Positions 56,498 to 64,000 of a DNA stretch of 64,000 bases are shown one piece after another (position 1 is the stretch's first letter; every line of letters begins with the position of its first letter). A program made the position numbers and the translations under genes. The notes below the pieces were generated by a model. It did not search any database. It saw nothing but the letters and a program-made list of their open reading frames with translations, and was not told the DNA's origin. Source of the DNA: an unicellular cyanobacterium SU2 (lineage in GTDB: Bacteria > Cyanobacteriota > Cyanobacteriia > Cyanobacteriales > Microcystaceae); the NCBI GenBank assembly GCA_002110465.1, contig NEED01000049.1, positions 248,001 through 312,000 of the forward strand, read 5' to 3'.

Positions 56498-57376
56498 TTA
56501 CACAGAAATTACTGTTAATTCTGGAGAGATGCGATCGCGTAATCTGGCTTCGATCGCGGTTTTTAAGGTAGCGGTACTACTGGCACAAGAACCACAAGCT
56601 CCTTTGAGTACCACTTTCACTAAATCTCCTTCTACATCAAATAAGTCTACATCACCTCCATCTTGAGCTAAGGCTGGCTTAACTTCTTCTTCAAGAACCT
56701 GTTGAATTAGGGTAATTTTCTGGAGGTTGGTTAAGGGTGTAGTAGATTTGGCTTGAGCCACTTCTGTTGCGGCAGTGACTGCGGTGGTTTTTTCTTGAAC
56801 AATTTCGGCTAAGATATCATCGATATCCGGTAAACAAGAACTACACCCACCGCCAGCTTTCACATAGTTTGTCACTTGCTCAGCCGTTGTTAAATCATTT
56901 TCGAGAATAATCCGACGAATCTTGGCATCCGTTACCCCGAAACAACGACAGACTAAGGCTCCTTCATCATCTTCGTGGTTATCTAAAGGAATGCCTCTAT
57001 AGTTAAAAATGGCGGCTTCTAGAGCTTCTTGTCCCATTACCGAACAGTGCATTTTTTCTTCGGGTAAACCGCCTAGAAATTCAGCAATTTCTTTATTGGT
57101 GAGACTTAAGGCTTCATCTAAGGTTTTGCCTACTAATAATTCTGTTAACGCAGAAGAAGAGGCGATCGCAGAAGCACAACCAAAGGTTTGAAATCGAGCA
57201 TCGAGAATAATTTGGGTAGCTTCATCAACTTTAAGATGCAATCTCAGGGCATCTCCACAGGCAATACTGCCGACTTCTCCGGTGGTAATTGCTTCTCCTT
57301 CTTTCTTCTCCGTAATAGTCCCCTGGTTACGAGGATTATAGAAGAATTCCATGACTTTGTCTGTATAGTCCCACAT
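56498..57376 (-). CDS. nifU: NifU Fe-S cluster scaffold
   Basis: 292 aa, three domains. The IscU-like domain (1-125) has ACGDALRLHL, FGCASAIASSSAL and the third Cys in EKMHCSVMG. The central [2Fe-2S] domain has CRCFGVT and CSSCLPDIDDI. The C-terminal Nfu domain has GACGSCASST. Receives sulfur from NifS and supplies clusters to nitrogenase. It follows nifS by 107 bp of repeats. Confidence 0.95.
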   Translation of the reverse strand: MWDYTDKVMEFFYNPRNQGTITEKKEGEAITTGEVGSIACGDALRLHLKVDEATQIILDARFQTFGCASAIASSSALTELLVGKTLDEALSLTNKEIAEFLGGLPEEKMHCSVMGQEALEAAIFNYRGIPLDNHEDDEGALVCRCFGVTDAKIRRIILENDLTTAEQVTNYVKAGGGCSSCLPDIDDILAEIVQEKTTAVTAATEVAQAKSTTPLTNLQKITLIQQVLEEEVKPALAQDGGDVDLFDVEGDLVKVVLKGACGSCASSTATLKTAIEARLRDRISPELTVISV

Positions 57377-57387
57377 TGTCCTTTTCC

Positions 57388-57487
57388 AGTTAATAGTTGA
57401 TAGTTAGTAGTTGATAGTTAGTAGTTAATAGTTATAAAGTTGAAAGGTGAAATATCTATTCACTATTCACTATTCACTATTCACTAC
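57388..57487. repeat. Heptamer repeats between nifS and nifU
   Basis: TAGTTGA/TAGTTAG units (57388-57434) and CTATTCA units (57457-57487) fill the spacer between nifU and nifS. Confidence 0.85.
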
Positions 57488-58686
57488 TTAGCGAAGGTTG
57501 CTTGTTCTTGTTCGACGAGCCAACCGGCATCATCGCTAGTGAACGGAGATAAGGCACGAAGGCGATCAATAATTTCCGGCAGGACTTCAAGGACCTTTTG
57601 GATTTGATCTTGAGTGGTAAAGCGAGACAGACTAAAGCGAATGGAACCGTGAAGCACCGAGTAGGGAAGTCCCATTGCCCGTAATACATGGGAGGGTTCT
57701 AACGACCCAGAGGTGCAAGCTGAACCGGAGGAGGCACAAATTCCATATTGATTAAGGGATAGTAGAATGGCTTCTCCTTCGATAAATTTAAACCCGATGT
57801 TTGAGGTGTTGGGCAATCTTTGAACTGCATGACCATTAAGTACCGTATCAGGAATGGTCGCTAGAATGGTTTGTTCTAAATAATCTCTTAATTCTCGTTC
57901 CCCAGTTCCCATAATTAGGTGAGACTCAGCAAGTTCAGCCGCTTTTCCGAGGGCAACAATACCAGGGACATTTTCAGTTCCGCCTCGCCGACCTCTTTCT
58001 TGATGTCCGCCAATTAACAGAGGACGGAAACGAGTACCACGACGTACATATAAAGCACCAATTCCTTTGGGGGCATGAATTTTATGACCGGAAAGGGTCA
58101 ACATATCGATGGTGCTTTCTTGCATATTGAGGGGAAGTTTCCCGACAACTTGCACTGCATCGACGTGAAAGATGGCTCCGTATTCTTTGGCCAGTTGCCC
58201 AACTTGTTCGATGGGAAAAATAACGCCGGTTTCATTGTTAGCATACATAATCGTTACTAACGCTGTATTGCCGGTCAGGGATGCTTCAACTTCTGAAAGA
58301 TCTAATTGCCCTTGGTTATCAACCGATAAGTAAGTTACCGTATAGCCTTGGCGTTCTAAGTTTTTGCAAAGATTTAAAACGGCTGGATGTTCTACTTGAC
58401 TGGTGATAATGTGGCGTTTGTTCGGTTGAGCGGATAAGGCAGCCCGAATAGCAGCATTATCTCCTTCGGTTCCACAACTGGTAAAGACGATTTCGGAAGC
58501 TTCTGCGCCTAACAAGGATGCAACTTGTTCTCTAGCGGTTTTAACCGCGAGTCCGACTTGTCCCCCAAAGGTGTGCATACTAGAGGGGTTCCCGTAGTAG
58601 AGGGTGAGGTAGGGCAGCATGGCTGCGAGAACTTCTTCGTCAATTTGAGTGGTAGCGTTGTTGTCGAGATATATGCAGTCTTTCAT
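57484..58686 (-). CDS. nifS: Cysteine desulfurase NifS
   Basis: 400 aa, PLP enzyme. SGHKIHAPKGIGALYV contains the PLP lysine. The catalytic Cys lies in ASSGSACTSGSLEPSHVLRAMG. YLDNNATTQIDEEVLAAM is the N-terminal signature. Supplies sulfur for NifU-based cluster assembly. It is 98 bp downstream of fdxN. Confidence 0.96.
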   Translation of the reverse strand: MKDCIYLDNNATTQIDEEVLAAMLPYLTLYYGNPSSMHTFGGQVGLAVKTAREQVASLLGAEASEIVFTSCGTEGDNAAIRAALSAQPNKRHIITSQVEHPAVLNLCKNLERQGYTVTYLSVDNQGQLDLSEVEASLTGNTALVTIMYANNETGVIFPIEQVGQLAKEYGAIFHVDAVQVVGKLPLNMQESTIDMLTLSGHKIHAPKGIGALYVRRGTRFRPLLIGGHQERGRRGGTENVPGIVALGKAAELAESHLIMGTGERELRDYLEQTILATIPDTVLNGHAVQRLPNTSNIGFKFIEGEAILLSLNQYGICASSGSACTSGSLEPSHVLRAMGLPYSVLHGSIRFSLSRFTTQDQIQKVLEVLPEIIDRLRALSPFTSDDAGWLVEQEQATFAK

Positions 58687-58784
58687 TGCAAGGCATCCCT
58701 AAAAATAAATTCCGTGATCGAGCAAAAGTAGAAGGTAGAAGGTAGAAGTTTAAGATTGGATTATGTTGTTAACTTCTTTAAAGA

Positions 58785-59159
58785 TTAAATTTTGACTGTT
58801 TCTTGGGATAACAAGAAGGCTATTTTTTTTGAATAAACGTCAAACCAATGTTCCCAATAAAGTCGATTCGGTTCGGTTTTGAGCCTTTTTACTAAAGTAT
58901 GATAGCGGTTAAACCAAGTATCCCAATAATCTGTTTGTGGTTTGTCTGGCACTACTCCCCCGTAATGATCACTGGGTAAACAACCTGCGTTGGTTGGACA
59001 GACCGCCGCACATTGAGGAGTTCCGTAGTAGCCCAGACAGTGGTTACAATTGTCAGAGTCAATGAGTAAGACACCGTTATTGAATGAGATAGCATTGGTA
59101 GGGCATTCAACCCGACAGCGATCGCAAACAATACATTCAGATGTGATGGTGTAACTCAT
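58785..59159 (-). CDS. fdxN: Nif-associated ferredoxin (2[4Fe-4S]) FdxN
   Basis: 124 aa. First motif CIVCDRCRVECPTNAI; second motif CNHCLGYYGTPQCAAVCPTNAGC with an eight-residue insert between the second and third Cys. This matches the FdxN that follows nifB in cyanobacteria. A C-terminal extension of about 60 residues carries no Cys. It begins 14 bp after the small Cys-containing gene. Confidence 0.93.
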   Translation of the reverse strand: MSYTITSECIVCDRCRVECPTNAISFNNGVLLIDSDNCNHCLGYYGTPQCAAVCPTNAGCLPSDHYGGVVPDKPQTDYWDTWFNRYHTLVKRLKTEPNRLYWEHWFDVYSKKIAFLLSQETVKI

Positions 59160-59173
59160 GACTCTATCCTCAT

Positions 59174-59368
59174 TTAGTTTTGATGGTTACTACTGTGCGT
59201 AGGTAAACAGCTATAATCTTTGGAAAATCCTGTACAGGGGGGAATCTGGTAGTCATCGACGCAACTATAACAACTGTTTTGATTGCTATTGCTAGACTGA
59301 TGACTGGTAGCAGATGCTGTCAAGGAAGTCGAACCTTTCACAGGAGAGGTAATAACAGAACTCATCAT
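59174..59368 (-). CDS. Small Cys-containing protein between nifB and fdxN
   Basis: 64 aa. Its ATG overlaps the nifB stop in the form ATGA (59365-59368), the classic arrangement of translational coupling. Four Cys in [24 protein letters not shown] (read in two parts: [14 protein letters not shown] and FSKDYSC), a Ser/Thr-rich N-terminus, and no membrane helix. I do not recognise the family. Context implies a role with NifB or FdxN. Confidence 0.7.
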   Translation of the reverse strand: MMSSVITSPVKGSTSLTASATSHQSSNSNQNSCYSCVDDYQIPPCTGFSKDYSCLPTHSSNHQN

Positions 59369-60828
59369 AGAGACGCTCCTACCGACTCGGTGGACTGTAC
59401 ATACTGTTCGTAGAAATCTAGAGCTACTTTGTCGATGACATCGTAGGCTTCAAAGGGTTCTAAACCAGCTTTACGCAATTCTTGTTGGGGACAAGGACCA
59501 ATCTTTGCAGCGAGTACCCCTTTACAATCTGCGATTGCTTTAATGATATACTCAAGAGTAGCTTCCTCGCCGTATCCACTTTGACAATAATGGTCAACTT
59601 TTCGGTGAGCGACAAATTTAACATCTGCGCCATCGACTTCAAAGATTTGGAATTCTTTGGCATGACCGAAGTGTTGATTAACCAGACGGTTGCCTCTGGT
59701 GGCTACCGCAACTAGAATCTTAGGACCTTTTTTAACCGCTTTAGCCGCTTTAGCTGCTTTGGCCGCCTTAACTTCAGCCGTAAATTTTTCGATGCCTTCA
59801 TGAACTTCCTGGCGAGCCTTTAAGTCATATTCAGGGGCCATCTCAAGGAATTTTTCTTTGGTGAATTCCTGAGACCGATCCTCTCCTAATAATCCTACTG
59901 CATCTGCCCGACATTGACGACAGTGACGCATCATTTTCATGTTGCCAGAACAACTGTCTTGAACAGCTTTCAGTTCTTTGGGTGTAGGGCCGCGTTGTCC
60001 GGTTAATCCAAAATGGGTTCCGTGTTCAGGGGCACTGATCAACGGCATGATATTGTGAAGGAATGCACCTTTAGAGCGAATCACTTCGTTCACTTCAGCC
60101 AAATGTTGATCGTTAACCCCTGGAATCATCACTGAGTTAACTTTACACAGAATATCTGCTTCTCTCAGGGCATCGAGGGACTCCATTTGCTTTTCATGGA
60201 GGATTTTGACCCCTTCAATTCCTTTATAACGTTTGCGATTATAACGTACCCAAGGATAGATTTTTTCCCCAATTTCAGGATCGATCATATTAATAGTGAG
60301 GGTGACATGATCGATATTCAGTTCTTTAATTTGATCAACGTACTCAGGTAACATTAAGCCGTTGCTCGACAAACACAATTTGATATCTGGGGCTTTTTCT
60401 GCAACCAATTCAAAAGTGCGGAAGGTTTGTTTTGGGTTCGCCAAGGGATCACCAGGACCTGCAATACCCAACACGGTCATTTGAGGAATCTTTCCGGCAA
60501 TGACTAAAGCTTTGTGGGCAGCTTCTTCAGGCGTTAGAACCTCACTAACTACCCCAGGACGGCTTTCGTTGGCGCAATCATACTTGCGATTACAATAATT
60601 GCATTGAATATTACAAGCAGGTGCAACGGCAACGTGCAATCTTGCATAATGGTGGTGTGCATCTTCACTATAACAAGGGTGTTTAGCAATCCGTTCTTGA
60701 ATATTTTCAGGAATCACTTGAGGAGCGGAAGAGTCGCAACCACAGGGTCCCGAAGCTTTTGGGCTAGATGGGGTTACTGTCTTGGCCGCCGATGAGTCAG
60801 AGTTAGTTAGACCGGTTGATTGTAACAT
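59365..60828 (-). CDS. nifB: NifB FeMo-cofactor biosynthesis radical SAM protein
   Basis: 487 aa. The radical SAM cluster motif is in [17 protein letters not shown], with SAM-binding [12 protein letters not shown]. The central [15 protein letters not shown] segment is conserved. The last 130 residues are a NifX-like domain ([25 protein letters not shown]). Produces NifB-co, the [8Fe-9S-C] precursor. It is the first gene of the minus-strand nif operon and diverges from nifP. Confidence 0.96.
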   Translation of the reverse strand: MLQSTGLTNSDSSAAKTVTPSSPKASGPCGCDSSAPQVIPENIQERIAKHPCYSEDAHHHYARLHVAVAPACNIQCNYCNRKYDCANESRPGVVSEVLTPEEAAHKALVIAGKIPQMTVLGIAGPGDPLANPKQTFRTFELVAEKAPDIKLCLSSNGLMLPEYVDQIKELNIDHVTLTINMIDPEIGEKIYPWVRYNRKRYKGIEGVKILHEKQMESLDALREADILCKVNSVMIPGVNDQHLAEVNEVIRSKGAFLHNIMPLISAPEHGTHFGLTGQRGPTPKELKAVQDSCSGNMKMMRHCRQCRADAVGLLGEDRSQEFTKEKFLEMAPEYDLKARQEVHEGIEKFTAEVKAAKAAKAAKAVKKGPKILVAVATRGNRLVNQHFGHAKEFQIFEVDGADVKFVAHRKVDHYCQSGYGEEATLEYIIKAIADCKGVLAAKIGPCPQQELRKAGLEPFEAYDVIDKVALDFYEQYVQSTESVGASL

Positions 60829-61042
60829 TGAATTCCGTGGAGTTAGAGGGTGACTAAAAAATGACTTAAAACTATTAAGAGCATTTGGAATATTTCAGTA
60901 TTCGGTCGCTTGCTGGATTTATCCAGAACAAGAGGTAAAAACAATGGACTGTTCGTCTTTGGCGTTATGTAAGTTATACCACCCCCCCATCAGTGCTTGT
61001 GAGGCAGGTGGCTGAGTTCAAATTGATCAAATTTATTAAGAC

Positions 61043-61174
61043 GTACTCAAAGAGTCAAACTGTTTCCCTATCTAGTATCGATTCAGGTCAAAGTTTTTTT
61101 TCGGGTCGGGGGGCTAGTATTTTTTAGATGGGGTTTGAGTATTTTCCCCTGGGGATACAAGTATTTATGCACTC
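61043..61174 (-). promoter_or_regulatory. Composite element upstream of nifB
   Basis: On the minus strand, in the direction of nifB: GAGTGCATAAATACTT (61174-61159), then AAAAATACTAGC (61124-61113), then C-rich N11, then A8-CTTT (61101-61090), then TTTGAGTAC (61051-61043). The plus-strand copy at 61573-61706 has the same order and nearly the same spacing. Likely activator binding and promoter. Confidence 0.7.
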
Positions 61175-61572
61175 AAGGTAAAACCCCCATTAGGAGAGGG
61201 CTTAAGACTATTATAGGACAATTGTGTCCTCAGTAATTCCCCTTAATATTTGCACTCAAATCAGGGGGAGAGTGGGAAGTGTCCCTGTTGCCTGTTGCCT
61301 GGGAGCCTCCTCAAAAAAAACCGGAGTAAGCGTTCCGAAGCTCCTCCAGTGCTGTCACGGAATTCAATTCTGTATCTAATGTAACACTTTTCTAGAACAA
61401 TGCTGGCTTTAACTTCTATTTATCTCAACTCTAGGGAATTAAAGTCTCTAAGATCCTTATTGAATAAGGGGTTTAACCCATAAGTTCTTTTCACTGGTTG
61501 AGTTCTTTAAATCATGTCTTTAAAATTTCTTTTTATGGGGTTTAAATCCTTACTCTGAGTCAGTTTAACCGT

Positions 61573-61706
61573 GAGTACATAAATGCTTTTCCCCCGACCC
61601 ATAAATACTTAGACCGGTTACTAAAAATACTAGCACCCCCCACTCAAAAAAACTTTAATTAATGGCTCAAAAGTTGATAAGAAAGGCTTATTACAAGTTT
61701 GAGTAC
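61573..61706 (+). promoter_or_regulatory. Composite element upstream of nifP
   Basis: GAGTACATAAATGCTT (61573-61588), AAAAATACTAGC (61623-61634), C-rich N11, A7-CTTT (61646-61656), and TTTGAGTAC (61698-61706). It differs from the nifB copy at 2 of 16 bases in the first block and none in the second. The spacing between the first two blocks is 50 bp in both. Confidence 0.7.
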
Positions 61707-61813
61707 ACCTGTGATTAATATTAATCAACTTGACCCACCCCAAATATCTCAAACGATCAAGTGTGACTTGGTATAAGCATAACAACTAAGTTTATGTAGA
61801 ACCACGGAATTTA

Positions 61814-62545
61814 ATGTTTGGATCCATACTGCTTAGAGATAGCCGTTCTGAGAGTCTAGGTAATCCCCCAAAGGCCTCGACTACTGCGTTATCGGCCTCT
61901 TCCCATCCGACTCAACTCCCGTTGAGAACTCTTTGGGAAGACTTCCAAATTATCTTTACCCGTGATCCGGCGGCTCGCAACTGGTTAGAAGTGCTGTGTT
62001 GCTATCCGGGGTTACACGCCCTAGGATTACATCGTATTTCCCATTGGCTGTGGCATTATCAAGTGCCGTTTCTACCACGTTTTGTGTCCCATTTAGGACG
62101 GTTTTTCACGGGGATTGAAATTCATCCAGGGGCAACCCTTGGCCAAGGAATCTTTATCGATCACGGAATGGGGGTAGTGATCGGAGAAACCGCTATTATT
62201 GGAGATTATTGTCTAATTTATCAAAATGTTACCCTTGGCGGCACGGGGAAAGAACTCGGTAAACGCCATCCTACCCTTGGGAACAATGTGGTAGTAGGAG
62301 CCGGAGCTAAAGTTTTAGGCAATATTGCTATTGGTGATCACGTTCGTATTGGGGCTGGTTCGATCGTTTTAACCGATGTCCCTAACGATTGTACCGTCGT
62401 GGGCGTGCCAGGTCGAATTATTTCCCGTAGTGGCCGTGGTTGTCCCCTAGAACACGGCAAGTTGCCCGATGTGGAAGCTCAAGTAATTCGTTCTTTATTG
62501 GACCGAATTGAGCAATTGGAACAAAAGATACAAAACCTATCCTAA
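61814..62545 (+). CDS. nifP: Serine O-acetyltransferase (NifP/CysE2)
   Basis: 243 aa. Left-handed beta-helix domain with hexapeptide repeats and the CysE signature [25 protein letters not shown]. The loop and C-terminus ([21 protein letters not shown]) are typical. It makes O-acetylserine, boosting cysteine for Fe-S assembly. A nif-located copy is called NifP. First gene of the rightward nif operon. Confidence 0.93.
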   Translation: MFGSILLRDSRSESLGNPPKASTTALSASSHPTQLPLRTLWEDFQIIFTRDPAARNWLEVLCCYPGLHALGLHRISHWLWHYQVPFLPRFVSHLGRFFTGIEIHPGATLGQGIFIDHGMGVVIGETAIIGDYCLIYQNVTLGGTGKELGKRHPTLGNNVVVGAGAKVLGNIAIGDHVRIGAGSIVLTDVPNDCTVVGVPGRIISRSGRGCPLEHGKLPDVEAQVIRSLLDRIEQLEQKIQNLS

Positions 62546-62560
62546 CTCTGCCTTACCATT

Positions 62561-62839
62561 ATGATTAGACCATCTCGTCCCGATGCGTTAATCAGCCAAG
62601 TTGCAAAAGTTTCTCGAAGTGAACGCTGGTTGATCCACCGTCGCCTTGAAGAATTAATGATCCCCTGTTGGTGTCCCGATGATGGGTCATTGTGGGTGGA
62701 GATTGAACATGGTATTGATGCCATTCTTTTACGCAGCACTGTTTATCAAGCGATCGCCTCTCGTCAAGAACTGGTAGACTGGCTTGATCGTTGCTGGGAG
62801 TCGGCGGATATTCTTTCGACCCAATTCTACAATAGTTGA
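62561..62839 (+). CDS. Asr1405/Asl0597 family nif-cluster protein
   Basis: 92 aa: AKVSRSERWLIHRRLEELMIPCWCPDDGSLWVEI and HGIDAILLRSTVYQAIASRQELVDWLD. The sequence and position between nifP and nifV match the small Asr1405-type family of cyanobacterial nif clusters. A CxC pair is present (IPCWCP). Function unknown. It starts 15 bp after nifP. Confidence 0.8.
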   Translation: MIRPSRPDALISQVAKVSRSERWLIHRRLEELMIPCWCPDDGSLWVEIEHGIDAILLRSTVYQAIASRQELVDWLDRCWESADILSTQFYNS

Positions 62840-62950
62840 GAAATTTTCCCCTTAAAATTTGGTTCACTCCTACTATATTTAAGTCTTTTCCATTGCCCAT
62901 AGTCTTAAGTTTTAGTCGCTGACCACGCAATTATCAATCTCAGTGCTGTC

Positions 62951-63175
62951 ATGGAAAATCATTCAATGTCTACGGAATTCACTCAATTTTTACAACAGGA
63001 ACTCTCGGTTTCCTCCGATGACCTAGCGGTTGTTTTAAATAATCGTCAACAACCAGGTGATCCCATTCCCATGCTTTTGTGGCAATATGGCTTGATTTCG
63101 AGAGCGCAACTACAACGAATTTGGGATTGGCTCGATGCTCAGGTTCAATTCCAGTTTTTCCCACAAACATACTAA
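62951..63175 (+). CDS. DUF2949 (Asr1406-like) protein
   Basis: 74 aa: FLQQELSVSSDDLAVVLNNRQQ, then DPIPMLLWQYGLISRAQLQRIWDWLD. This is the DUF2949 pattern, cyanobacterial and often next to nifV. Alternative start six codons later (MSTEF). Function unknown. Confidence 0.8.
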   Translation: MENHSMSTEFTQFLQQELSVSSDDLAVVLNNRQQPGDPIPMLLWQYGLISRAQLQRIWDWLDAQVQFQFFPQTY

Positions 63176-63210
63176 CAAGTTGTTGCCTTAAGTTATCGAG
63201 AAATTAAGCG

Positions 63211-64000
63211 ATGGACAAAATTCAGATTAATGATACGACCCTCAGAGATGGGGAACAGGCGGCTGGCATTGTTTTTACTCCTGAAGAAAAAATATCTCTA
63301 GCCAGTTTAATGGATGCTATGGGCATTCCCGAATTAGAAGTGGGAATTCCGGCCATGGGAGGGAGTGAAGCAGAAGCCATTACGGTGATCGCTCAATTAG
63401 GATTAAACGCCGCCTTATTGGGATGGAATCGGGCAGTCCGTTCGGATGTAGCTGCTTCGATCGCTTGCGGACTTAAACGAGTTCATATCTCTGTCCCGGT
63501 CTCTGACGTACAAATTCAAGCCAAGTTTAATGGCGATCGCTTTCTGGTTTTTGCCAGACTAGAAGATACTCTAAAATTTGCTTTGGATAACGGTTTATTT
63601 GTCTCTGTCGGGGCTGAAGATTCCTCTAGGGCTTCAGACGACTTTTTACTAGAAGTTGCTCAGGCAGCCCAAGAATGGGGGGCTTCGCGCTTTCGCTTTT
63701 GCGATACAGTCGGCATTCTCAATCCCGTCACCACCGCTCAAAAAGTCGGTAAGTTAGTACAAGGGTTATCTATCCCCATCGAAATGCACACTCACAATGA
63801 CTTTGGCTTAGCGACAGCTAACGCTTTAGCTGGTCTTCAGGCGGGGGCTACTTCTGTCAATACCACGGTGAATGGGTTAGGGGAACGGGCGGGGAATGCG
63901 GCTTTAGAAGAAATGATTATGGCTCTTAAGCACCTCTATCAAGTAGATTTAGGTATCAATACCCGTCGTTTGCGAGAATTATCTCAATTAGTGGTTGCTG
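63211..64000 (+). CDS. nifV: Homocitrate synthase NifV (partial, cut by window edge)
   Basis: 263 codons visible and no stop before 64000, so the 3' end lies outside. The start ATG 63211 gives MDKIQINDTTLRDGEQAAGI, the signature of the HCS/IPMS family, and the metal-binding HTHNDFGLATANALAG is intact. Makes homocitrate for FeMo-co. It is the fourth gene of the rightward nif unit, 35 bp after DUF2949. Confidence 0.94.
   Translation, partial: MDKIQINDTTLRDGEQAAGIVFTPEEKISLASLMDAMGIPELEVGIPAMGGSEAEAITVIAQLGLNAALLGWNRAVRSDVAASIACGLKRVHISVPVSDVQIQAKFNGDRFLVFARLEDTLKFALDNGLFVSVGAEDSSRASDDFLLEVAQAAQEWGASRFRFCDTVGILNPVTTAQKVGKLVQGLSIPIEMHTHNDFGLATANALAGLQAGATSVNTTVNGLGERAGNAALEEMIMALKHLYQVDLGINTRRLRELSQLVVA

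Larger units (their letters stand above)
60829..61813. promoter_or_regulatory. nifB-nifP divergent regulatory region
   Basis: 985 bp without a gene. It contains two matching composite elements, one for each direction (see separate entries). C-rich and A-rich tracts mark each. The middle section (about 61200-61560) is unstructured in my reading and lacks a clear ORF. Confidence 0.75.

Noticed and set aside
57388-57487. CRISPR array
   Set aside because: The units are 7 bp direct repeats without spacers; no cas genes in the window.

Overview
The window is cyanobacterial chromosome. It carries beta-carboxysome shell genes (ccmK2-ccmK1-ccmL), NDH-1 proton-pumping subunits, psbU, menB and a full Mo-nitrogenase cluster. 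Base composition is AT-rich and the GCGATCGC (HIP1) octamer recurs, for example at 2993, 7252 and 8997. Single-copy nif genes, a cnfR-type nifB/nifP layout, stand-alone nifE and nifN, and many heptamer repeats suggest a unicellular or non-heterocystous diazotroph of the Cyanothece/Crocosphaera/Rippkaea type. The species assignment is an inference, not a search result.

Layout. 1-1200: carboxysome shell operon on the minus strand, running off the left edge before ccmM. 1967-5416: divergent ndhF-ndhD pair, probably the CO2-uptake NDH-1 type, without a cup gene. 5737-8045: unknown membrane protein, then a broken or frameshifted hydrolase-like/coiled-coil gene with 108-bp tandem repeats. 8286-15789: housekeeping block (psbU, nadB, a PNPOx-like protein, menB, a YtxH-like protein, upp, a TPR protein, cobM, an EVE-domain protein). 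16285-20165: IS4-type transposase remnant, then an ExbB/ExbD-like module with two ExbD paralogues interleaved with a DUF502 gene. 20385-34955: a mixed region with a histidine kinase, adenosine-specific kinase, CDF transporter, ABC-2 exporter, a double-domain RNase III homologue lacking catalytic residues, a GntR regulator, an LRAT-domain protein, a half-size TSUP, small unknown proteins, a uridine-kinase relic that has lost its P-loop, and flavodoxin. 35533-38894: four-gene plus-strand unit of an HMA_2-like protein, an atypical P-type ATPase and two small membrane proteins.

38974-64000 is the nitrogen-fixation island. From right to left on the minus strand it reads nifB, a 64-aa Cys protein, fdxN, nifS, nifU, nifH, nifD, nifK, a Mo-nitrogenase C-terminal family gene, nifE, nifN, nifX, DUF269, DUF683, nifW, hesA, hesB, fdxH, three unknown genes, split feoB, feoA, a fused modBC and fdxB. 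On the plus strand, diverging from nifB, it reads nifP (cysE), an Asr1405-like gene, a DUF2949 gene and nifV (cut by the right edge).

The island therefore combines nitrogenase, FeMo-co assembly (B, E, N, X, V), Fe-S supply (U, S, P, HesA/B), electron donors (fdxH, fdxN, fdxB, and a flavodoxin nearby) and metal import (Fe via Feo, Mo via ModBC). The 985-bp nifB-nifP intergenic region holds a striking pair of matching composite elements in inverted orientation, each at nearly the same spacing, which is the best regulatory signal in the window.
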